A DNA stretch of 64,000 bases from Toxonevra muliebris (GCA_963691655.1 OY829326.1:86483235-86547234); one strand, 5' to 3'. Shown: positions 45,378 to 58,146, counted from the first letter of the stretch. Numbers and translations are program-made. Notes: generated by a model not told the origin, from the letters alone.

Positions 45378-45972
45378 TTAATTAGTAAAAATTTAATTAA
45401 ATTCAATTATTAGGCTTTAAATGAACAATGATGCCAGAAGAATTTTAAAAGGTTCAGAGAACTAGCAGATCAGACGATCGTTTCGGAACCTGCTACGGTT
45501 CCTCATCAGTGATCTTTGTGATAGTTCCTTCATTTCAACAATCTATATAAGTGAAAATACTGTAAAGTATATGAGAATCACAAAGATAGTTAATTTCACT
45601 GAATAGTATTATTGAAAGGAACTACCACTACCGTTCTATATACTTTTTGCAATTCTTCTTTGACACTTGTATTACATATTGGTCAGATTTTCTGACATCT
45701 AATATGAACCGTGTCTGTTTTTCGTATGAAAACATTTTTTTTATACTAGATTTTTAAATTTTTAATATACTAGAAGGCCTGATCTTCTTCTTTTTTAGTA
45801 TTTTTAATTTGGAAAATTTTTTTGCAAGTTCCTTTTAAATTTGGCAGTTCACACTTCAAACGATCGAAACGATCGCCTGATCTGCTAGTTCTATGAACTG
45901 TTTGAAATTCTTCTGGCATCATTGTTAATTTAAAGCCTAATAGTTGAATTTAAATAAATTTTTACTAATTAA
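45378..45972. mobile_element. Palindromic element carrying a diverged hammerhead monomer
   Basis: The left arm (45378-45486) and right arm (about 45862-45972) are inverted copies (TTAATTAGTAAAAATTTA; AATGATGCCAGAAGAATT; CTAGCAGATCAG). Between them, 45490-45655 is homologous to the array unit: a ribozyme, a TAGTTCC..CAATC segment, and CACTGAATAGT with ACTACCACTACCGTTCTATA. The right arm holds only the 3' half of a second ribozyme (CGAAACGATCG, with GCC in place of GUC). So an inverted pair of monomer ends surrounds one monomer. Confidence 0.75.
45467..45516 (-). ncRNA. Type I hammerhead ribozyme, diverged copy
   Basis: Minus strand: AAGAUCA, CUGAUGA, helix II GGAACC/GGUUCC around loop GUAGCA, GAAAC, loop GAUC, GUC, then UGAUCU pairing with AAGAUCA. 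Relative to the array, helix II changes on both sides so that pairing is kept (A-U or U-A replaced by C-G), and helix I gains a C-G in place of a wobble. The core is intact, so it is predicted active. Confidence 0.9.
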
Positions 45973-46124
45973 TTTGAAGTGTGAACCGACAAATTTGCAA
46001 GTAATTTGCAAAAAATTAAAAATACTAAAAAGGACTTTAAGTTTAAATTTTCAGGTAAAATTTTTTTCTGGAACTACCCACACTGGTTTAAAATCAAAAA
46101 AAATCGATCGAAACTCAAAATTTT

Positions 46125-46261
46125 TATTTTACCAGAGAATCGAACCGTGGAAGCACTTGTTTTTCAAAGCCACCTAAGTGGCTTTCTTTTTAAGAGTTGA
46201 CCCCGAGGTAGCTGGGATTTCAGTCTAGCACTTGATTACTAGGCCACCAAAGTGGCCTTGG
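46125..46261 (-). repeat. Dimeric tRNA-derived SINE candidate
   Basis: Minus strand: GGTGGCCTAGTAATCAAGTG resembles a tRNA A box, followed by GGGGTCAACTC as a B box. A second related unit (GGTGGCTTTG, then GGTTCGATTCTC as a B box, 46135-46146) follows, and then an A-rich tail. The box order and spacing suit RNA polymerase III promoters. No target duplication was identified. Confidence 0.45.
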
Positions 46262-47777
46262 ATTGTTTTATATGATGCTAAATATTATATATAATTGTTC
46301 TTCTAAATTAAACAAATTAAGTTGCGTAGAAAGGCAATATTAAGCTCGAAACGTGCGATAAAAATATGCATTTCAAAAAAAATTAAGTTTTGTAAAATGC
46401 GGCTTTTTCTATGTGTTTATCACGTCACCTGAGACTGAACTATCATCTGAACGTAACATTTTTCTAAAAATCTCACCCCTAAATTCACTGGTACCTCCAT
46501 ATTCGAGTAAAATTTCGCACTAATCTTAGTCTATGAACTAGAAAAAAATATTCCTAGCTCACATTATTGTTTAGGATCTTAGGTAAACAAAACACCTCAT
46601 TCTCATGCATCGGTTTGCCCCCGGTTGCCCCATACGACATATAAGAAGTGCATCCACATAGGGATGGCCATATAGGCACGCAGGGCAGATTTCGGTTAAT
46701 ATTTTAATATCAATGTAATGGTTTGTATTTGTAGTCTTACACCACAAAATTTTAATTTATTTACGAGATCGGGTATTTCGATATCAACCACGGTGCGCCC
46801 GCTAGGTGAGAAATAGCCCACGCCGTCTCAAGACGGTGCTACCAGTAATGTAAAAAATAACATAGGTGGTATTCCTAGAAACAATTCTTATCGATGGCAC
46901 AACATAAATGAGGGCCGCATTTGGAACAAACGGTTTGTGTATGCGACTTTTTGCAATGTTTGAACTTTTTTTTTGCCTTTTTCTATCGAACGGTTTAATA
47001 CCAACATATGTAGATGCCAGGCGCACACTCTTGTTATCTTTCTACAAAACAGTGTTAACTCTTTCATACCCAATGTTGCGTATATACAACATTCACTTTA
47101 ATGTGGCATAAAATATGTATTTAACAAATTTCACTAGTAATAATATATGCGTTCAGTTCTGTTAGGTGTTTTACACGTTTGCTTGTTGCCGAACATTTGA
47201 AATTCTTGCTTATGTAATTTTTTTTTAATGTTTTGTCTTTGGAGTCCGGCAAAAAACCTAAGTGCAAAATTTTGTAGTAAAATCTATTGCAATATTTTTT
47301 GAAAAAAATTTGTTTAATTATTACTAAGCGGAAATTTTCTTTATCAGATATGTTTATGAAAGATAAGAGAATATGAAAATCAAAAAATTGGAGAAAAAAA
47401 ATTAATAAGTGGTTGTACTATACAGCTTCATAGCTATGTTTTTTTAATATTTAATAAAGGACAAAGAAATCAATATAAAAGCAATAAATTTGGTATAATG
47501 ATTGTGGTGGAACTAAGTAACCGTAATTTCAAGACAAATGGTTTCTATCAAGCTCCATTAAAATTCGGGCGCCAAGGGTTAACATCGACCCCTTGGATTG
47601 AGGTCATGTACAATCGTCTATTCTCACTTCGCAGTCGGTTGGCAGTTTACGCGGTATACGATTGTCTACATATAAATAAAAAAGCAAATCATGTATTTTA
47701 GATCAACAGAAACTACTAAAAAAAACCATCACCTTTCACTGTGCCCAAACGGTAAATTCCTCTGGCTCGTAAATAGA
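46262..47777. other. Spacer with a TTAA-adjacent hairpin
   Basis: Contains the third copy of the CTCTTTCATAC.CAATGTTGC hairpin beside TTAA at 47053-47110 (copies at 11734 and 16632). It may be the left end of the piggyBac remnant that follows, but the other end is missing. No other supported gene. Confidence 0.4.
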
Positions 47778-48118
47778 CTAACAGTGGCAGCGATGTATAG
47801 AAGCTATAAAACTAGAGGATGTATTGAACGAAATTAGGAGTTGTTTATGATAAACGAACAACATTTGATGCGGCTCCAAGGTCTGGTGTGCCAAGATAAC
47901 ATTATCGCCGACATCATTGTATATTTCAAAACCGTAGGCGAAACCGTTTGACCCCCATTTATGTGACTTGTTCGGTATGTGTTGAGGAAGATGGTGTTTC
48001 GGCTTTGTGCTGCACATCTGTTTATCGACGCAAAGAATAGCCGTTTTTGGTATTGAATCGAATCGGTCGTTGAGTTTGTTAGCTAGTGTATGGATGCATA
48101 GCAATAGATCATACCCAG
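47778..48118 (-). pseudogene. piggyBac-type transposase fragment
   Basis: The minus-strand frame includes LCVDKQMCSTKPKHHLPQHI, PNKSHKWG, FAYGFEIYNDVGDNVILAHQ and an HQMLFVYHKQ tail. This reproduces the order of the piggyBac DDE domain: the (C/A)VDEQM motif with the first catalytic Asp, the KP.KWG block and the FE.Y.G segment. Stretches usual between KWG and GFA, and before VILAHQ, are missing, so the copy has internal deletions. The rest of the protein is absent. Confidence 0.7.
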
Positions 48119-50582
48119 TTCACCTTTCTTCTTTCGTTGCGATTCATCTTGAAACGATAAACATCTCTTGATGGCAATAAATCGTTTCAATGGCATACAC
48201 TTTTGAATTGGCACAAAAGTATTTTTACTCCAATAGCTTTCTTTATTTCAATGTAATGTCTGATATCCACGCTTAGAGCTGTGAATATAAAATATACACA
48301 ATGAATGCTTATTTTTTAAAGTGATTTACATAATTATGCCATATATAGGAATACCTTCTCCACTAAACCTTCAACTATTGGTAATGGAGATCGAGCGCTT
48401 TTGGTTGGTTTAAAGCGTGCATTTGTTATGGTCGCCTTGCCTTTTCATCATACTCATCAGACTCGATGTTGGCGACAACATAGTTGGGGTCAGCGACACT
48501 GTCATCATTACTAAAAACTATATATAAATATTTCTGTAATTTTTTTCTAATTTAAGATTATTACTTAATTTATTATTTAATTATTTAATTACTTTTTCGG
48601 TAAGCTCTAGAATTTTCGGCTGCATGCTTGAAACGAAAAAATTTGACGAAGCGCGGTGGCTTTGCTTGTGCAAACGTATTCGGCGATCACTTTCTTCTTG
48701 TGTGTAAACACTTGAGTCGCACGTTTTAACATTTATATGGATTTACACGTTAAATGTTTATTTTTAAATAATTAATTCCAAAATTTTGCGACTAGTATGT
48801 GATTTTACCACGTAATTGCTAGTAGTTTTAAGGTATTGATGTGCAAAACAAGAAAATACATACACATTCATTTTCATTTCATGTGTAAATTCGCGAAAAA
48901 AACTACTTTTACACAAAAAAAAAGCGGTCGTAAGATAACATTTTAACATTCTGTTTTTAGAGTGTAATTTATTCAAATACAACTTTTTCTTATAAGCAAA
49001 CTTAGAGCGGTCCATCTAACACAGAATAATTTTATAAAAGGGGGAAAATAATAGAGAATAGGTAAAATGATGTGGTGAATGCAACAATGAAAAATAAAGG
49101 GAAATTTTTTGATACGCAAACCGGCAAGACGGGTTTGAGACGGGCTTGCATTTTATATTTCCAATTTTTTTTGTCACTTCAACTGTATACTATTATTAAA
49201 ATATAATATGCTACCTCCTTACGGTAAAATTATGAAGTCAATCGCTTGATTCTAAATGTTTTTTTTTGTGACAGTTAAAAGAAAATGTTGCTAAATATTT
49301 TTCAATGCTATTTTGTTGACTTCTTTCGCTTTACTGATGACAGCAATCAAACGCCTGATTGGAGTGCGCTTTCATTTTGCTTCAAGCAAACTAGTCTGAA
49401 GATAGTTTTCGCTACTTTGAGAAAAAGGAAATTTCAGATTTGACCCTGAAGGCCAAAAATCGAAGGCATTTTGAGACGGTTTTACCCGTTAGAGGGTAAT
49501 GTGATATTATACTTTAGAAAAAGTGGTTTTGGAGCTCAGTGATGCCAACTTTATATTTTTTTGGAGCAGGAAACAATTTACTAACTTAAAATTATCCCAT
49601 AAAACATTGCTAATGCAAATATTGAAAATTATGTGAATTATTCGCAAATGACAATGCGAATCATTCGCACAGCTCTAATATAAACTATTTGGATACGATT
49701 TTTATTTTTTTAATTAAATTTTAATTCATCTTTATCAATTTTATTGTCATCGCACACTTAAAGAAAAAGGGCTTTGCAATATTTATGTGAAACGTTTTGA
49801 ATTCCTTACTAGAATTTAAATTGAGTACAATAAAAGGAAATTTTAATATACTACAAAAACACAGCGGAAAGACAAGAAAGGGAACTTAATTATTGAGCAT
49901 GTCACGTTTTCGAGATATTTAAGATTTAAATTTAGCAATTTTTGACTTCTTTTTTGTTAAAGTATGATTTTTTATAAGGCGATGTAAAGAATAACAAAAG
50001 GTTTTTTAACTCTAGGATGGGCACTTCTCTGGGAGGCGGTAACATAACTTTCTGGGCCTAAGTAGGCCCACATGAATAAAACGATAGTTATGGCTTACTA
50101 CAGCATGGTATTGTATAGGCAAGTGTGCTGTTGATATCAAACATGGTCTCCTAAATTTAGTATGTGTTTCTAGGATGTATATGTGTACAGTCAGGGCTTT
50201 GAAAAAGAAAAAAAAATCTTTTTTTTTTTACTTCAGGAAAAAAACATATCTTATTCATTTATTAATCAAAATGTATGAGAATATTTGTACATATATAAAT
50301 ATGTAAAATAAATTAATTAAATTAATTTAAAAAATTGCTCTACCAACTTATTCCGATCGAAACAATTTGTTTTTCATTGTGCTCACAAAACATTGGCGCA
50401 AGAAGTCATGGAGTTTAAGATCGATTCATCAAGAAAAAAAACTCATGTGTAAACTCAAAATGGGCTTGATTACACCCAGATCCCCAGGGTTAATAAAGTT
50501 TTTTTCAATAAACTAAAATCTAATAAATTATATTTTTCCTTGAATATGTTTTTTGTGGTAAAACAGGGAACACCAAGTCTAG
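48119..50582. other. Spacer; isolated hAT end
   Basis: No supported gene. CAGTGATGCCAACT at 49537 equals the left end of the hAT at 8489, but no partner end or duplication is seen, so it may be a broken copy. Confidence 0.4.
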
Positions 50583-50586
50583 TTAA

Positions 50587-51437
50587 GGGGACATGGTCAT
50601 TGCTCGGGTCTAAAAAATGCATAAAATGGTTCCTTGTAGTGTATAAAATACGTATCGAACATTTTATAAAAAAAGAATATGGTTTTTGAAATATATGCAT
50701 TTATATAAGTGCATATATTATGATTATAAATACTTGATGGATTTTGTTCTAGCTGGGCTCATTTTGCTTAGAAATATTTTTTTATAAGATAGACTATTAT
50801 TATGATTTTTTTTTTTTAATTAAAGCTTTGCCAAAGGGTAATTTTTTATTAATATAGCTTCTATCTTACAGAAATTTAGGTATGATTTTTGATTTTTACT
50901 GATTTTTTGATGACCTCGATAGGGTAGTGCACCAGACTTTCAAGCGGGAGGTTCGGGTTCGGTCCCCGTCTTCATCTGGTGGTTAATTTTCATAACTTTC
51001 TTAAATTCACTATCAATATGAAGTATATAAGAATTATAAGATAGTGTACAAGTACACACCTTGGTTGGTAATGGCAAAACCACCAAGCCGATAAAAAATT
51101 GCCACACTGCCGTTCGGAATCGGCGTTAAACTGTAGGTCCAACTATGTGGTATCCCAATGGGCCGTTCAGGCCTAAGTGTGTCTCTCAACAGCCACTCCA
51201 ACCTAACCTATTGATTTTTTTTGTTTTGGAGCACCTGGAGAACTTCTATAACACCAGCCGATTAAAACTGCTATTTTTTTGGGTGCCGCCTACAGGAAAA
51301 CTATTGAACCAAAACAAAACTTAAAGATAATTAAATGTACTATAAAATATAAAAATTTCATGTTGCTGTCTATCGTATTTTTTTAATACAGTTTCGAAGT
51401 TTTCGCTTTTTTCGACTCGAGCAATGGACATGTCGCC
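50587..51437. mobile_element. TTAA-flanked TIR element, 851 bp
   Basis: TTAA at 50583-50586 and 51438-51441. Inverted ends GGGGACATGGTCATTGCTCG and, read inward, GGCGACATGTCCATTGCTCG agree at most positions. It contains a SINE at 50909-51209 and no transposase. About 540 bp remain without the SINE. Confidence 0.78.
50909..51209 (+). repeat. tRNA-derived SINE, 301 bp
   Basis: The head is tRNA-like with an A-box match (TAGGGTAGTGCA) and a B-box match (GGTTCGGTCCCC) about 30 bases apart. A tRNA-unrelated body follows and it ends in CCAACCTAACCT, a LINE-like tail. Target duplication A(C/T)TGATTTTTT at 50898-50908 and 51210-51220. The unit should be transcribed by RNA polymerase III and moved by a LINE. 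Confidence 0.72.
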
Positions 51438-51441
51438 TTAA

Positions 51442-52542
51442 GCCACTACTTGGTATAAAGCAGCCTAAGTCATTTTCCCATACAAAATACGATTTATACA
51501 GGTTATTTCCAAAATAATTCAGGACATCATACCGCTAGATCTAAAAAGTTTTTGGAATCATTATAAAATAAATTATAAATAGTATTTACCTGAAATTACA
51601 TTTTAAACTTGCAACCTATAAGTTTTTTTACAATTGTATTAAAAATATTTATCATATTATTTTCAAAATAAACCCCTTCTAATTATAAAATTTTTGATCA
51701 AATAACGGTTGTTTGTAACGTCCATAACACTGGTTTCCAAATTTCAAGTCTTGAAAAGTACCAAGAACAAAACATATTTGGGTGGATAAATTGGGACCTC
51801 CTGAACACAAAATTTTTTTTTTCTATTGTAAAAATTTTTGCCGAACAATAATTTTGTGTTTTTCGGAGTATGGTTTCACTCAAATCCTTGGGGAGTCCAC
51901 AAACAAAGAGCTCGATCGAGATAAATTGCAAATCACTAAAAAACTAATTGAATACCCTTTCCATCGTTATACTGTTTGTTTTGATCGAATAACAAATGGC
52001 TGAAGTTATGATTCCTCAAAGTTTAAAAATTGCCATTTTTTAAAGATTTTTTTCAAATTTTCAATTTTTAATTCAATTTATTTTTAATTAGAAGTCAAAA
52101 ACAGGGGCATTTTTTTTTTTAATGCATAGTGTATTTAATTACAAACATTTTAAGTCTAAATTGATCAAAATTGGATGAAAAATAAATTTTTATGAATTTT
52201 TTTGTATAATTTTTATTACTTTTTCATTTGTAACCGAAAATGTCAAGTGAGTGTATTTTTTTGTTTGGTGGCAAAATACATTGCGTTAGCAGTTGTCAAT
52301 ACCTTTCAAATAACATAAAATAGTTGCACCAGTTTTTACTTAATCAGTTATAATACACAAAAAAATAAAATAACATTCCTGAAGAATTTTGTAAGAAAAA
52401 ATTGGGTATGTAACAGATCTGCAAAACGGCGGGATAAAGGGTTAAGTCCCATCGTAAGTGTATATCAAAATTTCTTAAGTCCCTACTAAATTTCATATAT
52501 ATATGTATATATAAATATATTCAAAAGTACCTACATGCATAT
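51442..52542. other. AT-rich spacer without a recognisable gene
   Basis: I see no repeat ends, RNA gene or convincing frame. Confidence 0.4.
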
Positions 52543-52544
52543 TA

Positions 52545-54830
52545 GGGTGGCCCTTAGCTATAGGTCATTTTTCAAAAGTAAAAATGTTGCTGCTCCCTTG
52601 CACTAATCTGGTTCCAATCAAGAAAAAACCGGTCTATGCACAACTTCAGCTCCTTCGGACAACTTCTAGGTGACCCTCAAACGCCTTGAAGTTGAAACAT
52701 AGTATACGCCACTGTTATCTCCGTTCAAAGGCGGTATAGTCTTCCTCATCTTAACCACTTTCTTGTATCTTAGAGAAATTTATTTGGGCACATCCACGAA
52801 ATTGTGTGACAACATTCTGAATAAAATTTTTTAAAAGTAAATTCGCACAATTTCTGAAGCAATATGAAAAATATAAGAAATATTAGATTTTTTTTAATAT
52901 CGCACACAACTTCTATAGAAGAAACTTATTTTTATTTACAGAAATAATATCCATAGAATCAATTCTGAATTTCACAAGAATTTCAACGAAATTCACATGG
53001 TTTAAAAAAGGGTAAATATAAGATATAGTTTTTAGACATGTTAAATAAATTTTAGAATTATATATCGTTTTCAGAAAGATCTTTAATTTTATGATGAAGC
53101 CGTTTGAAAAAATGCTGTAGTTTCTCCAATGTTTCTATTCAAAGCTATTAAACTCGGCTGATATGATAATAAACTTAAGCTCTTGTTCCTTTTTACCCCA
53201 GATTTATTAGCAAAAGTAAGAGTGAAAAAATAAAATAATGTAGTTGGAGAGCAACTCATTGCTATTCTTCCCATTAAACATAATTGGGATATAAACTCTT
53301 GCAATCCAAATTCAATTAAAAGGCAGCATTTTAATTTATTTTTACTTTCACAAAACACAAAATTCCTCTTCTTTTCCAAACTTATAATCATTCAAAAACA
53401 AAATTCGATTCTTAATGAAAATCCTTTTTTTTCAAAAGTTCAACGAAATTCACTCTCGTGTATCCGCTTATTGTGCGGAAAGGATTTAGTAGTAGTTAGT
53501 TGTGTAATTTTCGGCAACGATTTGTGAAATAAATTGTTTCTCAGCTTTATGATGTTTAATGAGTTTCACATTTTTTTTTTGCAACGTCATCAACAACAAC
53601 TTTCTTCTCTAGTTTTTCAATTCCATTTTTGAAACTTGGATCATCTTTCCATGTTGAAAGTTCTTTATTGAAGAAATCGGTGCTGACAGAAAATTTCGCG
53701 AAAATTTACGTCCTTTACGTCGATGTTTATAAACGAAGAAAAATTTGTTTTTGTAGCCTGCTTCCAATATAATTTAAGCTTTATTTGTCTTAACCGCTGT
53801 TGGAACATTTTGATCAAATAATGATAGAGCCACAGTTTGGGGAGCTAAGTGCTCGAGGTGGGTAACAAATTTGTCCGCAGCACCTTTCTGATTTCTCAAT
53901 ATCCTAATAATTTATCAATTGACGCATGAATAACGCTCGTTTCTTTTTTCGGACCAAAAACTGTATATTTCTTACAAAAATTTTTAAAAAACTGTAAATC
54001 GGTTTCAAAAAAATTGTATATTTCGCATTACCAATTTTTTCAATGAAAATTAACAAAGAAAGCAATTTATCCATCATCAAAATCGCTCCTTCTGTAGTTG
54101 TATTGAATTTGCTCTTTGAAGAAATTTGACGAAGCGATTCCGGCTTTGCTATAAGGTATTTATAGAAATCAACGCATGAAAATTTCAAGTTACATTTGAC
54201 GATAAGAATCGCCTTCAATGCTTCCACTTCTTTCAAAAGTATACTCACAACGAATTGCCATTGTTCTCTCAGACGTTTTGCATTGCGATTGATAAATTTG
54301 AATTTCCTAGCGCTCAAAAATTGTATATTTTTTTTTTAGTATAAACGCGGTATTTTGGTAAAAAAGGCGGTATGCGTTTTTGGAATTGAAAAAACGGTAT
54401 ACTACCGCGAAAAATGTATAGATACGAGCGGTACGCATGAAAAAAAAGTAATGATAAGGTCATTTAATAATTTAATACACCGGAGAAAGAAAAATTCAAA
54501 TTCTTTTTAAGAGATTTTCCCATATGAGATAACTAAAACTGGTGTTGAGAAAGATATATCTTGAATGCATAAATCATTGTTAGCTCCAACAATTCTGGCT
54601 AATCACATCGGTGTTGTTTTTTCATGAAAAGGTGTTGTTTAAGAAATCCAAGAACAAAAAATTGATTTATCTGAAAAAATGATTTTCCGGGCGACAACGT
54701 ACAATTTCATAGATGAGGGTCGCATAGTAGTTGTCCGATTGAGCTGAAATTTTGCACAGATTGCATTGATTGAAACAAGATAGGGGTCTGGGAGCTAAAC
54801 TTTTAGAAAGTTGAAATATAAGGGCCACCC
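52545..54830. mobile_element. TIR DNA element, 2,286 bp, family unknown
   Basis: Ends GGGTGGCCCTTA and its inverse TAAGGGCCACCC, flanked by TA (52543-52544, 54831-54832) within a wider TGCATA-rich context on both sides. It carries remnants of a protein on the minus strand (53560-54317). Confidence 0.65.
53560..54317 (-). pseudogene. Unrecognised repeat-encoded protein remnant
   Basis: Open frame 53904-54317 (137 codons; KFKFINRNAKRLREQWQFVV, LLKEVEALKAILIVK) and further downstream pieces in shifting frames (LAPQTVALSLFDQNVPTAV; DFFNKELSTWKDDPSFKNGI; EKLEKKVVVDDVA). The later pieces look familiar from a large repetitive protein family of arthropods, but I cannot name a domain or reaction. Lying inside TIRs, it may be a decayed transposase or a captured gene. 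Confidence 0.35.
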
Positions 54831-54832
54831 TA

Positions 54833-55883
54833 ATGCATATGCATAATAAAAAAGAAATCAATCAAAACATAACGTTTACATGTTTATATATGGAGAACAT
54901 ATAAAATACTCCAAATGTTGAATGTTATTTGCCAAAAGAAATGTAAAATATTTGTTTTATCAAACACCGCCAACCCATCCACTCATATATTTTTTCCTTG
55001 CTACCTTACCCTGCGGCCACATGTGCAAGTAAACGATTTGATTTTAATAATGCTGCATTGAAAGGATTAAGTTTCTCTAGCCAGGAAAACTAATTTCAAA
55101 AAATGTCAATTAATTACAAAGTTTAATGTCACATTTTAAAAATTTGGGGGACGAAAATTACTTTCAGCAAGTAGATATTGATGATATGTAGATTTTCAGA
55201 CAATTCTTGATAAGGTGAATAAATTTGCAGCTGAAGAAAGCTATTCCCAACATAAAATATGGTGATTCATCAAAAGTATTTTTATTGCCAATTTTTTTTT
55301 TTTTTATTGATGTGTTTACCCAATGTTAAAAGATTATTATATAAAAATCAATTTAAATAAAACTAAGTGCAGAAATCGTTTAAACAATAAAACTCTTGAA
55401 GAGATATTATAATATAAATTAATGCAAACATATTTAAAGTAAATAAATTTGAGTTTTTCTCTCATGACGATTTTTTTGTGAAAATTTTTTTCTTAAAATT
55501 TTGACGATTTATGAAGTGAAGTTTCTGGCAACACTGCTTGCACGTGTAGCCCCTGTGTTATGAAACAACGTTGAAAATCATCTGCCTTGTAGTTACCCTG
55601 CGTTTACACGCAAGTAAACTGCTGTAAGTTGAGAATACTTATTATCTTCGTAAAATCGAAATTTTTATTGACTAGAATATTCTGCGTGTGCGTGTATTAG
55701 TGAAAAAGTTTAAATGAATTGAGTTTTCTCGTACTTTGGCGCTGATTTTGAAAAATAAAAGTTGGCCATAGTTGCTGGGAATGGCACCTCATAAGTGGTT
55801 TCTAGGTTTTTACGTTCCAAAAAGCTTAAGAGCGAATTGCGACCCCATTGTAATCTATAGTCTTTGCTTTTAGTTTTAGTATG
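54833..55883. other. AT-rich spacer without a recognisable gene
   Basis: I see no supported gene or repeat boundary. Confidence 0.4.
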
Positions 55884-55996
55884 AACGCCTGCCTGAAAAA
55901 GAGAGGTAAAAAAATAGGTAGTAAGAAAGAGATAGAAACTCGCCTGTCTTTTTCTAACTACCTATTTTTTCTACCTCTCTCTTTCAGACAGGCGTT
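55884..55996. repeat. 113-bp palindrome (MITE-like)
   Basis: AACGCCTGCCTGAAAAAGAG at the left pairs with CTCTCTTTCAGACAGGCGTT at the right, and AAAAAATAGGTAGT pairs with ACTACCTATTTTTT. It would fold into one long hairpin. Confidence 0.75.
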
Positions 55997-58146
55997 AATG
56001 TTTGCGCCCGTGTTAACAGCCACTTAAAACATCATTTCAGGTACATTCGTTAATCGGTTTTCCCCCTCTATTAATAATATATATCTGTACTCTAATGTTG
56101 ATTAATGTACCTTGTGTGTACTGCCAATATAAAAGTACTACATTTATGGCTTAATAAAAATAAAACATTTCTTTTATAAACTTAAAAATTTATTAGATAT
56201 CTTATGCATGATATGTTGTATATGCATTATTTTGGACATTAGACCGCGTGACATTAGGCCGCGACACATTTTGTATAGCGGTCTAAATTCATTTTCAAAA
56301 TGAATTAAGACCGCACAACCGAAATGACTTTAGCCCGCGCGGCCTAATTTCATTTCTCGATCGCGATATAGCTTTATTTCCAAATCAAAAGTGCAATTAT
56401 GCCTTAATTTTTAGAAGTGGGAATAACGCTATACCAGTGTAAAATGTTCTCTGCTGCAAAAATCGAGAAACAAAATTCAAAAAAAAAAAAAAAAAAAAAC
56501 AAACAATAAAATTTGCGTTTATATTTCAGGAGGTTCCCGGAAATAACGCCTAGTGAGCGTTATGACCGTTTTTACGATTCTTTCATTAAAATTTTAAAAG
56601 TTAACCAAATATAAATATATAAGAAAATGCAGTTTTATTTCGAGCTTTTTCACAAAGTGGGTTATTTAAATAAAAAACACTTCCGTTTTTCTCGACATTG
56701 GTATGAAATGGGTATGGGTAAACCTATAAAAACAAAAGGGAAAAATATGTGCATATAGTAAATAGGAATGGCATGGAAATAAACGCCTCAAGCGAAATGT
56801 TTTTACAGAAATAAACTAGATATTGATTCATTTAAATTTAAATGTAACATAAAAAGAAGCGCCGCAGGGGAAAATATTTTACAAAAATAAAGAATAAATG
56901 AAAATATTTTAAAAAAATTGCGCGATTTTAAGCTATAGCACATTGTCTGTTAATATAACAGAGTTCACTTCCAGATGGGATTTAACATCAAAATCTATTG
57001 GTTTAATATGGTTTCCGTTTGATGGAACAGCACTTTTTCCCTCAGGGAATGCACGAAAAAGATGTTAGCCAATTTATTTTGTTGGAACCAGAAAATATTG
57101 GTCAAGATTTAGTTACAGAAACAGTTTTCTCATCTCTTTGACCTAATAAATTTAAATTCGTTGTTAGAAGAAAAAAATGAAAGCGAATAAATTTAAAACA
57201 ATTTATTTCATTTAAGTAAAAATTATAAGTTTATATATTTAAAAAAAATTGTATTAATCGAATGAAATAAAATAAGTTGATAATATCTAAGAACTTCATA
57301 ATATCTTAAAATACTTTAACTGCCCGGCCTACTCGTTCGATTTAGAAATTTTTATAAAATTGATATCGTACACTAAACTTTACGACAATTTTGTATGGGA
57401 CGAGCGACGCCCATATTTCCAATCTTGACCATTTTATAAGAAGTGCTTACATTATCAGTAGCCACTGCACAAAAAGTTTTTGAGATATTGTAATTTTTTG
57501 ATTCAGCTTATATGGTAGTGGGCGTGTCCGTTAACCGATTTAGTTGAAATTCGTAATGTTTCTTTATATTTACCTAAAAAATATATGTGCGAAATTTTAG
57601 TGACCTACCACTACTCCTTCTATTTTTGTCCACCGTTTATATGGAGTGTGTTGTTGAGTTGAGTTTCTCCAAGTAATCTTTTGAAAATTGCTTCATTATA
57701 TTTTCTATTTTTAATTGTTCAAAGTTCGTTTGCAAAGAAAACAAACAGAGCTTTCGTTTGTGAAGTATGTGATTTCGCTATTAATGAAAACTGGATTTTA
57801 ATATTTCAAACTGACAGTACGCTGCAGCTCGCTGCACTCTTCTTTAATAGGGTAATGCGTACGTGAGCATTGCGTGGCTTTGTGCTTACGCAATACAGTC
57901 TTACTTGGGTTGCATTAGATGATGAGGCATTAAAATTATTTATTTATGCGATCACGATGAAATTTTAGCACGTGTCGTGTGTTATAATATCGTCAGGTGT
58001 GGTCGACGAATAACGTGCTGTATTAAAAAAAATTTAGATTTTAATTATTCGAACATCTCGAGTAACCGCACTGAAATAACCGGTTTTCGCATAGTTTGAA
58101 TAATAGAGTTTTTTAAGAAACCGGGAATGACTTAATCGGGTAACCA
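55997..58146. other. Spacer with one short hairpin
   Basis: 56278-56314 forms a near-perfect hairpin (GCGGTCT.AATTCATTTT pairing with AAAATGAATTAAGACCGC), among several related GACCGC/GGCCGCG motifs. No supported gene. The frame at 57681 begins with TTG and shows no domain. Confidence 0.45.

Noticed and set aside
49537..49676. Complete third hAT element
   Set aside because: Only one end (CAGTGATGCCAACT) is visible; no inverse partner with an 8-bp duplication was found.
57681..57866. Small secreted protein candidate
   Set aside because: Starts with TTG, has no ATG start, and shows no repeat or homologous copy to support it.
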